A stretch of DNA of 64,000 bases, taken from Hydrogenophaga pseudoflava NBRC 102511. GTDB taxonomy: Bacteria > Pseudomonadota > Gammaproteobacteria > Burkholderiales > Burkholderiaceae_C. The position numbers were made by a program, and so were the translations under genes. The notes under the pieces were generated by a model. That model saw only the letters and a program-made list of their open reading frames with translations, searched no databases and was not told where the DNA came from. Below are positions 26,939 to 35,288 of the stretch, piece after piece. The number at the start of each line of letters is the position of its first letter. Position 1 is the first letter of the stretch. Location of the stretch: assembly GCF_001592285.1 (NCBI RefSeq), contig NZ_BCWQ01000002.1, positions 310,001 through 374,000 on the forward strand, read 5' to 3'.

Positions 26939-28129
26939 TCACACCTCGACCGCATCCGCGCGGTAGGAAAACAACCAGTCGTAACGGTCGCTGATCGCCT
27001 GAGCCTGCCACTCCCGGTCGACAAACGCCTGGGCCGACGCCTCGGTGCGCAGCGCCTCGTTGTGGAAGCGCGAGGTGTTGTCCGCGGCGCCGCGCATCAT
27101 CTGGTAGGTGCGCGGGCGGCGCAGCGCGTCATAGCGGCCGAGGCCGTCCGCGATGCCGTGCTTTTCCAGGCAGCGCGACAGCACCACCGCGTCTTCCAGC
27201 GTGTGCACCGCCCCTTGCGCCAGGAACGGCAGCGTGGGATGGCAGGCGTCCCCCAGCAAGGTCGCGCGGCCCCGGGTCCAGGTGTCCAGGAAGCGCCGTC
27301 CGCACAGGGCCCAGCGGGTCACCGAAGGTGCGTGCGCGATCATGGCGAGCACGTCCTCGTGCCAGCCGCTGAACGCTGCGGCGCACTCTTCGCGCGTGGC
27401 ATCTGCCCTGTACGGCGGACCTGGCCAGGTGGCCCCCTCCAGCGTGCCGACGAAGTTCATCATCCGCCCGCCCTGGACCGGGTAGTGCACGACATGGCCT
27501 CCCGGGCCGATCCAGTTGACGGCCACGCTGCGGTTGAAGCGCTCCGGCAGCGCGTCCATGGGAATCAGGGTGCGCCAGGCCACCATGCCCGAGAACTGCA
27601 CCTCGTCCACCCCGAACAGCACCTGGCGGACACGCGAATGCACGCCATCCGCGCCGATCACCGCGTCGCCATGGAAGCTCCGCCCGTCGGCCAGCGTCAG
27701 CACCACACCGTGCCCGGTGTCTTCGATGTTCTGCACCTTGGAACCCACATGGATGCACTCGGGCGAGCGGCGGCGGACCTCGTCAGCCAGCACGCGCAGC
27801 AGGTCGGGCCGGAACACCGTGAGATACGGGTAGCCGAACTTGCGAACCGATTCGCCCCCCAGGTCGAACAGCGTCCAGGTCTGGCCGGTGTTCCACAGGC
27901 GGATTTCCTTGGAGGCCGCGTTGCACGAGAGTTCTTTCAGCGTGGAAAACACGCCGAGCACGTCCAGCACCCGATTGCCGTTGGGGCTGATCTGGATGCC
28001 GGCCCCGAACTCGCGCACCTGGTCCGACTGCTCGAACACCTCGACATCAAAACCCCGCTGCAGCAGCGCGATGGCCGAAGCCATGCCGCCGATACCGCCG
28101 CCCGCGATCAGAATCTTTGCTTTGCTCAT
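26939..28129 (-). CDS. FAD-dependent aromatic hydroxylase (3-hydroxybenzoate 6-hydroxylase/salicylate hydroxylase type), copy 1
   Basis: A 396-aa group A flavoprotein monooxygenase. FAD-binding motif GGGIGG is at residues 9-14, followed by GAGIQISPNGNRVLD, GADGVHSRVR, and the second FAD motif GDACHPTLPFLAQGA. The size and LPFLAQGA segment match 3-hydroxybenzoate 6-hydroxylase and salicylate 1-hydroxylase relatives. It is followed, in operon order, by dctQM. Upstream are the gentisate-dioxygenase-like cupin (1 bp gap) and the FAH hydrolase, so formation of gentisate or a similar para-diol is inferred. It is clearly paralogous to 30127-31317. Confidence 0.87.
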   Translation of the reverse strand: MSKAKILIAGGGIGGMASAIALLQRGFDVEVFEQSDQVREFGAGIQISPNGNRVLDVLGVFSTLKELSCNAASKEIRLWNTGQTWTLFDLGGESVRKFGYPYLTVFRPDLLRVLADEVRRRSPECIHVGSKVQNIEDTGHGVVLTLADGRSFHGDAVIGADGVHSRVRQVLFGVDEVQFSGMVAWRTLIPMDALPERFNRSVAVNWIGPGGHVVHYPVQGGRMMNFVGTLEGATWPGPPYRADATREECAAAFSGWHEDVLAMIAHAPSVTRWALCGRRFLDTWTRGRATLLGDACHPTLPFLAQGAVHTLEDAVVLSRCLEKHGIADGLGRYDALRRPRTYQMMRGAADNTSRFHNEALRTEASAQAFVDREWQAQAISDRYDWLFSYRADAVEV

Positions 28130-28130
28130 G

Positions 28131-29090
28131 TCAGGCCTGCGCCTCCCGGTAGAAGCCCAGCGCCCGCATCGTGGGTTCGTCGCACACCTCCAGGAAGCGT
28201 GCCGGCTGGTCCGCAACGATCTCGTGCGCGCACCAGCACGGCACGGCCATCACGTCGCCCGCGTTCCAGTGGATCTCGGTCTCGCCCATGCGCATGGTGC
28301 CGCTGCCCTTGATCACGGCCAGCACACGGCTGGCGGTGCTGCGCACCACCGAGCGGCGCGAGCCGGCTTCCATGTCGAGCAGGCTGATGTCCAGCGTCTT
28401 GATGTGCGGCTGCACGGGCAGCTTGAGCAGCTTCACACCCTGCCGGGCCTCCAGCGCCGCCAGTTGCGGCTCGGTCTTGGCCGGCGGGAAATAGAAGGCA
28501 TGATCCTCGGGCTCCTCGCGGACTTCCTGGGTTTTTCCCGGCAGTTCGGAGAACAGCATGGGCTCGAGTGCGTGGACCAGGGGCACGTCCAGCACATCGA
28601 TCCAGTAGGCGTTGGCGTTCCCTTCGTTGAAGTGGCTGTGGTAGCAGCCACCCGGCGTGAGCAGCACGTCCCCGGTGTGCATGGGCAGCTTCACACCGTC
28701 GACCACGGTGAAGCAGCCAGGGCCGGCGTCCAGAATCAGGCGCAGGGCATTGGGTGTGTGCTCATGGGCCCGGGCGTATTCGCCCGGCTTGATCATCTGG
28801 TAGGCCACCACCATGGTCCTGAGGGTGGAATAGTCGTTGTCGCCCACCGGGTTGAACAGCAGCAGGTTGCGCCGCTCGGCCAGTTCGGTGCCGATCCAGC
28901 GCCCGGCCTGGTCCAGCGCTGCCTTGCCCGTCTCGTAACGCCAGTGCAAGGGCCGGAATTCGGTGCGCGGCTCTTTCCAGAGCGACGGGCGCTTCTTGTG
29001 CCAGCCGGCCGTCATCCGGCTGGCGGCGAGGGCCGGGTACAGGTCGTCCAGGCCGCTGGCGTTCTCGATCTGCTGCTGCAGCGCTTCCAT
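28131..29090 (-). CDS. Gentisate 1,2-dioxygenase-like bicupin, copy 1
   Basis: A 319-aa bicupin. The N-terminal cupin has GEYARAHEHTPNALRLIL and a later TPGGCYHSH, giving the HxH...H set that binds iron in gentisate or salicylate dioxygenases. The usual TPxWxWHxH segment is altered here (GGCY in place of xWxW), so substrate specificity may differ. The C-terminal cupin (NAGDVMAVPCWCAHEI) is degenerate. It is somewhat short for the family (about 340-380 aa). Predicted reaction: ring cleavage of gentisate or a substituted salicylate. Confidence 0.8.
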   Translation of the reverse strand: MEALQQQIENASGLDDLYPALAASRMTAGWHKKRPSLWKEPRTEFRPLHWRYETGKAALDQAGRWIGTELAERRNLLLFNPVGDNDYSTLRTMVVAYQMIKPGEYARAHEHTPNALRLILDAGPGCFTVVDGVKLPMHTGDVLLTPGGCYHSHFNEGNANAYWIDVLDVPLVHALEPMLFSELPGKTQEVREEPEDHAFYFPPAKTEPQLAALEARQGVKLLKLPVQPHIKTLDISLLDMEAGSRRSVVRSTASRVLAVIKGSGTMRMGETEIHWNAGDVMAVPCWCAHEIVADQPARFLEVCDEPTMRALGFYREAQA

Positions 29091-29101
29091 GTGCGGTCTC
29101 C

Positions 29102-29986
29102 TCACGCTGCGCGAACAAATTCGTAGGGTTTCTCGAACACCCCGTTGCGCCCCAGCGAGCCCTGCACCACCGGCAGGGACATGCGCCCCACGTTGGCCAC
29201 CTCGATGGTCACCACGTCGCCCGGCAACACCCGGCCGACACCGGCCGGCGTGCCCGTGGCGATGATGTCCCCCGGATACAGCGTGGAAGCCGACGAAGCC
29301 ACCGCCACCATTTCTCGGATGCCGACGATCAGGTCGCGGGTGTTGGCCTGCTGCCGGAGTTCGTCGTTGACCCACAGCTTCATGTCCATGTTCGAGGGGT
29401 CCGGCACCTCGTCGGCGGTCACGATCCAGGGACCCACCGGCGTGAAGGTGTCGTAGGACTTGCGGAACACCCGCTCCTCCTTGCCGCGAACGGTCATGTC
29501 CATCAGGCAGGCGTAACCGAAGATGCAGTCCAGCGCGTCGGCTTCGGAGACCTGCCGGCAGGTCTTGCCGATGATCAGGGCGATCTCGCACTCGTGGTGG
29601 ATTTCTCGCCCGGGCAAATCAGGCAGCTCGATGCGATCAGACGCCCCGATGAGGGAGGCGTTCGACTTCAGGAAATACCCCTGCACGCTGGCCAGGCCTC
29701 GGCTGGCCATTTCCTTGGCGTGGTCGTGGTAGTTGACGGGGAAGGCCATCAGCTTGTTGGGCCAAGGCACCGGAGTCTCCAGGCGAACCGTCTCCAGCGG
29801 CACCCCGGCCTGCGCCAACAGCCGCTGCGACAGTTCGGCCCGCAGCACCGGGTAGTCGCGGATCAGGCGGTTGATGCCCACAGGCGGCCATTCCCCGACC
29901 GAGGACTGGCACAGGTCGCTGACGTCGACCACCTTGCGGCCGTCGGTGATCCCCACCAGTCCGCCGTCGTATCGCACAAACTTCAT
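29102..29986 (-). CDS. Fumarylacetoacetate-hydrolase-family protein (fumarylpyruvate hydrolase-like), copy 1
   Basis: A 294-aa FAH-fold hydrolase. The divalent-metal motif HHECEIALIIGK, together with MDMTVRGKEERVFRKSYDTF and GPWIVTADEV, is typical. In gentisate pathways this family splits fumaryl- or maleylpyruvate. It is the first gene of the FAH-cupin-hydroxylase-dctQM unit. No glutathione-type maleylpyruvate isomerase gene is nearby, so direct maleylpyruvate hydrolysis is possible. Start ATG 29986. Confidence 0.85.
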   Translation of the reverse strand: MKFVRYDGGLVGITDGRKVVDVSDLCQSSVGEWPPVGINRLIRDYPVLRAELSQRLLAQAGVPLETVRLETPVPWPNKLMAFPVNYHDHAKEMASRGLASVQGYFLKSNASLIGASDRIELPDLPGREIHHECEIALIIGKTCRQVSEADALDCIFGYACLMDMTVRGKEERVFRKSYDTFTPVGPWIVTADEVPDPSNMDMKLWVNDELRQQANTRDLIVGIREMVAVASSASTLYPGDIIATGTPAGVGRVLPGDVVTIEVANVGRMSLPVVQGSLGRNGVFEKPYEFVRAA

Positions 29987-30028
29987 GTTGTCTCTCTCAA
30001 ATAGATTGGCCACCACATCTGGTCGCGA

Positions 30029-30083
30029 AGCAGGAGTAGACCTGCTGGCTTTCTCGAAAAGAAGACACAAAGCGAGAAAGCCA
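30029..30083. terminator. Two adjacent hairpins between the two gentisate-type modules
   Basis: AGCAGG/CCTGCT (30029-30046, 6-nt loop) is followed directly by a perfect 11-bp inverted repeat TGGCTTTCTCG/CGAGAAAGCCA (30046-30083, 16-nt loop). They lie between the stop of the copy-2 hydroxylase (30127) and the start of the copy-1 FAH gene (29986). They could terminate the upstream unit or bind a regulator; the long loop and lack of a U-tract make the terminator role uncertain. Confidence 0.4.
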
Positions 30084-30126
30084 ACATCTCAGAAACAGAA
30101 CGCGACGGATGCGGCGCGCCCCCGGA

Positions 30127-31317
30127 TCAGACCGGCGCCGTGTTCGCGTCGTAGCTGTAGAGCCAGTCGTACCGGGCAAAAATGGGCTCGGAACTCCATT
30201 CGCGTTGCAGGTACTTTTCTGCCGACTCCTCCGTCGCCAGCTCCGGGCTGTGGAAGCGCTCGGTGTTGGCCGTGGCACCGCGCACCATGCGGCTGGTGCG
30301 GTCGATGCGCGCCGCCTCGTAGCGCGCCAGCGCGCCCGCCACATCCGCCGTGTCCACGCCTTCCAGGCAGCGCGACAGCACCATGCCGTCCTCGATCGAG
30401 TGCACCGCGCCTTGCGCCAGGAAGGGCAGCGTGGCGTGCGCCGCATCGCCCAGCAGGGAGATGCGGCCCTGGGTCCAGCGCGGGATCGGGTCGCGCTGCA
30501 TCAGGGCCCACTTGATCAGACGCGGGCTGCGCTTGATCATGGTCTGCACATCCTCGTGCCAGCCGGCGAAGTCGTTCAGGCATTCCTCTGCGGTGCCCGG
30601 GGCCGCCCCTTCGGGCACGTCCCAGGTCTTGCCTTCGATGGTGGCCACGAAGTTCATGATCTTGGAGCGGTGCAGGGGGTAGCACACCGCGTGGCCGCCG
30701 GGGCCGATCCAGGTCGAGCCCACCGACACCTGCATGTGCTCGGGCAGTTCTTCCATGGGGATCAGGCCGCGCCAGGCCACCATGCCGGAGAACTCCGGAT
30801 CACAGGGGCCCCACAAGGTGTTGCGCACCACCGAGCGCACCCCGTCGGCACCGATCAGCGCGTCGCCCGTGACACGCCGGCCGTCGCGCAGCACCAGCGT
30901 GGCCGACTGGCCGTCCTGCTCGCAACCGGCCACGCCGCAGCCCAGATGGATGGCATCGGGCTTGAGCTCGCGCACGCGGTCGGCCAGCGACTGGTGCAGG
31001 TCGGGCCGGTACACCGTCAGGTACGGGTAGCCATAGCTCTCGATCACCGCCTTGCCCAGGCTGAGCATGGGCCAGGGTTTGCCGGTGTTCCACAGGCGGA
31101 ATTCCTTGCGCACCGGGTCGCACGACAGCTCCTTGAGGCGCTTGAACACGCCCAGTGCGTCCAGCACCTTGTTGCCGTTGGGGCTGATCTGGATGCCCGC
31201 CCCCACTTCCTTGAGCTCGGGTGCCTGTTCGTACACCTCGACGTCGATGCCGCGCTGCAGCAGGGCCACCGCTGCGGACAGACCACCGATGCCACCGCCT
31301 GCAATCAATACCTTCAT
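30127..31317 (-). CDS. FAD-dependent aromatic hydroxylase, copy 2
   Basis: A 396-aa group A flavin hydroxylase, exactly the length of copy 1 and alignable without gaps over most of its length. Motifs: GGGIGG near residue 7, VGAGIQISPNGNKVLD, IGADGVRSVVR and GDAAHATLPFLAQGA. It probably hydroxylates a hydroxybenzoate. It is the last gene of a unit with the LigJ-like gene, FAH copy 2, cupin copy 2 and a Bug receptor upstream. Confidence 0.87.
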   Translation of the reverse strand: MKVLIAGGGIGGLSAAVALLQRGIDVEVYEQAPELKEVGAGIQISPNGNKVLDALGVFKRLKELSCDPVRKEFRLWNTGKPWPMLSLGKAVIESYGYPYLTVYRPDLHQSLADRVRELKPDAIHLGCGVAGCEQDGQSATLVLRDGRRVTGDALIGADGVRSVVRNTLWGPCDPEFSGMVAWRGLIPMEELPEHMQVSVGSTWIGPGGHAVCYPLHRSKIMNFVATIEGKTWDVPEGAAPGTAEECLNDFAGWHEDVQTMIKRSPRLIKWALMQRDPIPRWTQGRISLLGDAAHATLPFLAQGAVHSIEDGMVLSRCLEGVDTADVAGALARYEAARIDRTSRMVRGATANTERFHSPELATEESAEKYLQREWSSEPIFARYDWLYSYDANTAPV

Positions 31318-31354
31318 GTCTTTTCTCCTGGGATGTGCGTTGCGAGCAAGACGC

Positions 31355-32341
31355 TCACTGCTTGATCTGCGCCTTGCGGATGACGTCCGCCCACATGTCG
31401 ATCTCGGCGTGGAAGAACGACCGGAACTCGTCCAGGCCCATGTCGGACGAGGTGGCTCCGCGGGCCTTGAGGTACTCGCGGGTCTGGCTGGACTGCATCA
31501 CCTCGCGCACCGCTTCGTTGAGCTGCTTGAGGATGTGCGGCGGCACGCCGCTGCGCGCGAAGATGCCGAACCAGGTGACGGGCTTGAAGTTGCCGAAGCC
31601 CGCTTCGGCCGACGTGGGGACGGAGGGCAGCGTGTCCTGCCGGGCGTCGCTGGTGACCAGCAGGCCCTTGAGCTTGCCCGACTGGATGTGGGGAGCCAGG
31701 TTGGCCGAATCCAGGAAAATGACCGGCGCCTCGCCCTTGAGCGCGGCCAGGATGGCCGGTGCCGCGCCGCGGTACGGCACCTGCGGCAGCTGCACCCCTG
31801 CCTGGATCGCGAACAGGTCGGTCACCAGACCGGTCGAGGTGCCCGCCCCTGCAGCGTTCCACTGGCTGCCCGGCTGCTTGAGCAGCGACACCAGTTCCTT
31901 GGCCGTGCCGGCGCTGACATCGGGATGCACCGCCAGCACGAACGGCAGCCGCATGAACTGGGCGATCGGCGCGACGTCGGTCTTGGGGTTGTAGCGGGCC
32001 TGCTCCTTGTGCAGCGTCGGGTTGATGGCCGAAGCCGGGGTGTCGGTCAGCAGGGTGTAGCCGTCGGCCGGCGCCGACAGCAGGGCGTTCATGGCGATCA
32101 TGCCCATGCCCCCGGTGCGGTTCTCCACCATCACCGGCTGTCCCAGCCGCTTGCTCAGGCCGTCGGCCACCAGGCGCGTGGTGGCATCCACCATGCTGCC
32201 GGGTGCGTAGGGCGTGACGATGCGGATGGTGCGCTCGGGATAGCTGCCCTGCGCCCAGGCGCCGCCCAGCCCGCAGGCGGCCAGCAGCCCCAGGGCCAGC
32301 TTGCGCAGATGGTGACGACGTGTCGATGTGTTTGGTGTCAT
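31355..32341 (-). CDS. Bug/TctC-family periplasmic receptor (orphan)
   Basis: A 328-aa secreted receptor. The N-terminus (STRRHHLRKLALGLLAACGL, then WAQ) has a twin-arginine-like start and a hydrophobic core. The YPERTIRIVTPYAPGSMVDA segment is the standard Bug first strand and pocket loop. The ATG at 32341 has GGAG 6 nt upstream and is preferred to 32362. There are no tctA/tctB genes beside it; it may share a distant permease or act as a sensor. Confidence 0.88.
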   Translation of the reverse strand: MTPNTSTRRHHLRKLALGLLAACGLGGAWAQGSYPERTIRIVTPYAPGSMVDATTRLVADGLSKRLGQPVMVENRTGGMGMIAMNALLSAPADGYTLLTDTPASAINPTLHKEQARYNPKTDVAPIAQFMRLPFVLAVHPDVSAGTAKELVSLLKQPGSQWNAAGAGTSTGLVTDLFAIQAGVQLPQVPYRGAAPAILAALKGEAPVIFLDSANLAPHIQSGKLKGLLVTSDARQDTLPSVPTSAEAGFGNFKPVTWFGIFARSGVPPHILKQLNEAVREVMQSSQTREYLKARGATSSDMGLDEFRSFFHAEIDMWADVIRKAQIKQ

Positions 32342-32370
32342 TGGTGTCTCCAGTGGGTTCACTTGTTGGT

Positions 32371-33303
32371 TCAGGGTTGCGCGCTGCGCAGCATGTCGAA
32401 GGCCCGCATCACCGGCTCGTCGCTCACGCGGATCAGGTGGGTGTCGGCCGCCACCGTGTGGCTGAACGGTTGCCAGGCGGGCACCACGAACACATCGCCG
32501 CGGCGCCAGTCCAGCTCATGCTCGCCCACCCGGCTGCGCCCCTCGCCTTCCAGCACCGTGTAGATGGCGTTGGCGGTGCTGCGGTGCGTGCGGGAGACGA
32601 ACCCCTTGCCCATGCGCTGCGCGTGCACGGCCATGGTCTTGAGCGCCGGCGAGCCCAGCTCCACTTCCCGCTGGGCCACGCCGGAGGCGGTCTCGGGCGC
32701 GGCGTCCAGGCGCTGCATCGAGGTCTCCCAGCGCAGCGCCAGCTCGCACTCCTCCACATTGCGCACGTCCTTCTCCAGCTTGTCGGGGTGGCGCTCGAAG
32801 AACATCGGCTCCAGCAGGTGCACCAGGGGCACGTCGAGCACGTCGATCCAGAAGCACTCGTCCGGCCCCAGGCTCTCGTGCGAGTGCCAGTTCCAGCTGG
32901 GCGTGAGCAGCACGTCACCCGGGCGCATCTCGACGCGGGTGCCGTTGACCGTGGTGTAGCTGCCGCGCCCTTCCAGGATGACCCGCAGCGCGTTGGGCGT
33001 GTGGCGGTGCGAATCGGCGCACTCCCCCGGCTTGATCGACTGGTAGGCCGCCACCATGGTGCGCACCGTGGCGTACAGGTTGCCCTCGACCGGGTTGGTC
33101 ATGGTCAGGTTGCGCCGGTCCGCCATGCGGTGGTCCACCAGGTGGCCCGCCTCATCGAGGATCGGCCGCACATCGGCGTAGTGCCAGACGTGCGGCAGGA
33201 AGTTCTTGCGTGGTTCGGGCCACAGGGCGGGTGACTTGCGGTGCCAGCCACCCTCCATGTTCCTGGCGTAGATCGACGCGTGCAGTGCATCCAGGTCAGA
33301 CAT
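32371..33303 (-). CDS. Gentisate 1,2-dioxygenase-like bicupin, copy 2
   Basis: A 310-aa bicupin with GECADSHRHTPNALRVILEG and RPGDVLLTPSWNWHSHESLG. The latter is the canonical gentisate-dioxygenase iron-site segment, so this copy is closer to textbook gentisate 1,2-dioxygenases than copy 1. The C-terminal cupin (RRGDVFVVPAWQPFSH) is present. It lies 6 bp after the FAH copy 2 gene and is paralogous to 28131-29090. Confidence 0.84.
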   Translation of the reverse strand: MSDLDALHASIYARNMEGGWHRKSPALWPEPRKNFLPHVWHYADVRPILDEAGHLVDHRMADRRNLTMTNPVEGNLYATVRTMVAAYQSIKPGECADSHRHTPNALRVILEGRGSYTTVNGTRVEMRPGDVLLTPSWNWHSHESLGPDECFWIDVLDVPLVHLLEPMFFERHPDKLEKDVRNVEECELALRWETSMQRLDAAPETASGVAQREVELGSPALKTMAVHAQRMGKGFVSRTHRSTANAIYTVLEGEGRSRVGEHELDWRRGDVFVVPAWQPFSHTVAADTHLIRVSDEPVMRAFDMLRSAQP

Positions 33304-33309
33304 GGCCGC

Positions 33310-34203
33310 TCACCTCTGCTTGATGATGTCGGGCGTGTAGGGCTTGTCGAACACGGGCGTGGCGCCCTCGGTGCCCTGCACCACCTTCACGTTCATCTCG
33401 CCCAGTCCGTCGATCGTGATGCGCACCACGTCGCCGGCGCGGATCTGCCCCACCCCGGCCGGGGTGCCGGTGGCGATGATGTCGCCGGGGTAGAGCGTCA
33501 TCACGGCCGAGGCCATCTCCACCATGCCGGGAATGTCCAGCACCAGGTCGCGCGTGTTGGCGTGCTGGCGCAGCTCGCCGTTGACCCACAGCTTCATCTC
33601 GAGCTGGGTCGGATCGGCCACCTCGTCGGCCGTCACGATCCAGGGGCCCACCGGACAGAAGGTGTCGTAGGCCTTGCGGAACACGCGCTCCTCGCGGCCG
33701 CGCACCACCATGTCCATCAGGCAGGCGTAGCCGAACACGTGCTCGCGCCAGTCTTCGCGGCGGATGCCACGGCCGCCCTTGCCGATCACGATGCCCAGCT
33801 CGGCTTCGTGGTGCACTTCGCGGCTGGGCACATTGGGCAGTACCACCGGCTCGCCGGCACCCGACAGGGACGAGTTGGGCTTGAGGAAGAAACCCTGGTG
33901 GTCGGCACGGTAGCCGGCCTGCATCTCGCGCCCGTGGTCGTGGTAGTTCACGGGGTAGGCAATGACCTTGTTGGGCCAGGGAATCGGCGTGCGCAGTGTC
34001 ACGTCGCGCACCGCCACGCGGGGCAGCCCCGGCAGCGCGGCTTCGATGCGCGGACGCCAGGCGTCGAATTCCGCCACCAGGCGGGTGGGACCCACCGGGG
34101 GCCATTCGGCGGTGTCGACGCCCAGCAGGTCGGTGATGTCCACCAGGTGCTCGTCGTCGACCACCACGGCGATGCGGTTGTCGTTGAAACGGGTGATTTT
34201 CAT
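33310..34203 (-). CDS. FAH-family hydrolase (fumarylpyruvate hydrolase-like), copy 2
   Basis: A 297-aa FAH-fold hydrolase closely parallel to 29102-29986: WPPVGPTRLVAEFDAW, VNYHDHGREMQ, HHEAELGIVIGKGGRG and GPWIVTADEVADP. The metal-binding acidic residues are retained. Predicted to hydrolyse the acylpyruvate formed from cupin cleavage. It follows the LigJ-like gene by 40 bp and precedes its cupin by 6 bp. Confidence 0.86.
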   Translation of the reverse strand: MKITRFNDNRIAVVVDDEHLVDITDLLGVDTAEWPPVGPTRLVAEFDAWRPRIEAALPGLPRVAVRDVTLRTPIPWPNKVIAYPVNYHDHGREMQAGYRADHQGFFLKPNSSLSGAGEPVVLPNVPSREVHHEAELGIVIGKGGRGIRREDWREHVFGYACLMDMVVRGREERVFRKAYDTFCPVGPWIVTADEVADPTQLEMKLWVNGELRQHANTRDLVLDIPGMVEMASAVMTLYPGDIIATGTPAGVGQIRAGDVVRITIDGLGEMNVKVVQGTEGATPVFDKPYTPDIIKQR

Positions 34204-34243
34204 GGTCAGTCCAGTCGTTCAGGGCGAAGGGAAAATGCGGCGC

Positions 34244-35242
34244 TCAGGACTTCAGCCCGAAGACGAAGCGCGCGTTCTCGGAGAAGATCTTTTGCTTGTC
34301 GTCGGCGCTGAGCCATTCGAAGCTCTCGATCACCGGACGGATGTCGTCGCGCTGGCGGCCCGTCGCCGGATCGATGGTGGAACCCACCCCGGGGCACTCG
34401 GAACCGAACAGGCAGCGGTCGGCGCCCACCGTTTTGATGAGCAGGCGCAGCGCCTCTTCGCTGTACAGCACGGTGTCGTAGTAGATGTTGCGCATGCCGT
34501 CCAGGAAGTTGGTGCCGCGGCGGCCGGCGCTCGACTGGAAGCGGCCGATCTGGTAGGGGATGGCGCCGCCGCCGTGCGAGCAGACCACCTTGAGCGTCGG
34601 GAAGTCCTTGAACACGTCCGACTGCACCAGGTTGTAGACCGCCACGGTTTCTTCGTTGATGAAGTTCAGCGTGTAGGGCGAACGCTCCGAGTGGGAGCCG
34701 GTGGAGTGGATGTGCATGGGCACGTCCAGCTCGCACAGCTTTTCGTACAGGGGGTACCAGTAGCGATCGCCCATCGACGGCGGCTCGACGCCGCTGTTCT
34801 CGTAAGGATCGGGGTTGACCAGCGCGCCCCGGAAGCCCATCTTCACGCAGCGCTCCAGTTCCGGCAGCACGTTCTCCACCGGCTCGCCGGCCGCCTGCGG
34901 GAGCCCCGCCACCGGCACGAAGCGGTTGGGGATGAGCTGCGCCGTGCGCGCGATGATGTTGTTGGTCTCTTCGATGAACCAGTGCACCAGCTTGGCCGGC
35001 TTGGCGCTGTGCATCATCTGGAAGGGCCGAGGCGAGAGCATCTGCAGGTCGATGCCGAACGCGTCCATCATGTCGAGGTGGCCCTTGGGCGCCATTTCCT
35101 TTTTGTTGGCGCTGGCCAGGATCTCTTCGTCGGTGATCTCGGGCATGCGCCGGCCGTGCGCACCCCGGTGCGACAGCAGGTTGGCTTTGTAGACCCAGAG
35201 CGTGGGCGGCGGGCTGACGTGACCGTGGCAATCAATGATCAT
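34244..35242 (-). CDS. Amidohydrolase-family 4-oxalomesaconate hydratase (LigJ-like)
   Basis: A 332-aa TIM-barrel metal hydrolase/hydratase. The N-terminus MIIDCHGHVS (His6, His8) and later MHIHSTGSHSERS, VVCSHGGGAIPYQIGR and FGSECPG match the LigJ/ACMSD-like branch. LigJ hydrates 4-oxalomesaconate to 4-carboxy-4-hydroxy-2-oxoadipate in gallate and protocatechuate 4,5-cleavage. Adjacent class III dioxygenase and LigK-like genes strongly support this role; an ACMSD-like decarboxylase is the alternative. Confidence 0.82.
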   Translation of the reverse strand: MIIDCHGHVSPPPTLWVYKANLLSHRGAHGRRMPEITDEEILASANKKEMAPKGHLDMMDAFGIDLQMLSPRPFQMMHSAKPAKLVHWFIEETNNIIARTAQLIPNRFVPVAGLPQAAGEPVENVLPELERCVKMGFRGALVNPDPYENSGVEPPSMGDRYWYPLYEKLCELDVPMHIHSTGSHSERSPYTLNFINEETVAVYNLVQSDVFKDFPTLKVVCSHGGGAIPYQIGRFQSSAGRRGTNFLDGMRNIYYDTVLYSEEALRLLIKTVGADRCLFGSECPGVGSTIDPATGRQRDDIRPVIESFEWLSADDKQKIFSENARFVFGLKS

Positions 35243-35288
35243 GGTGTTCAGTCGGAGTGAGGGTTGAAAAAAAAGCGGAGGGGCGGCA

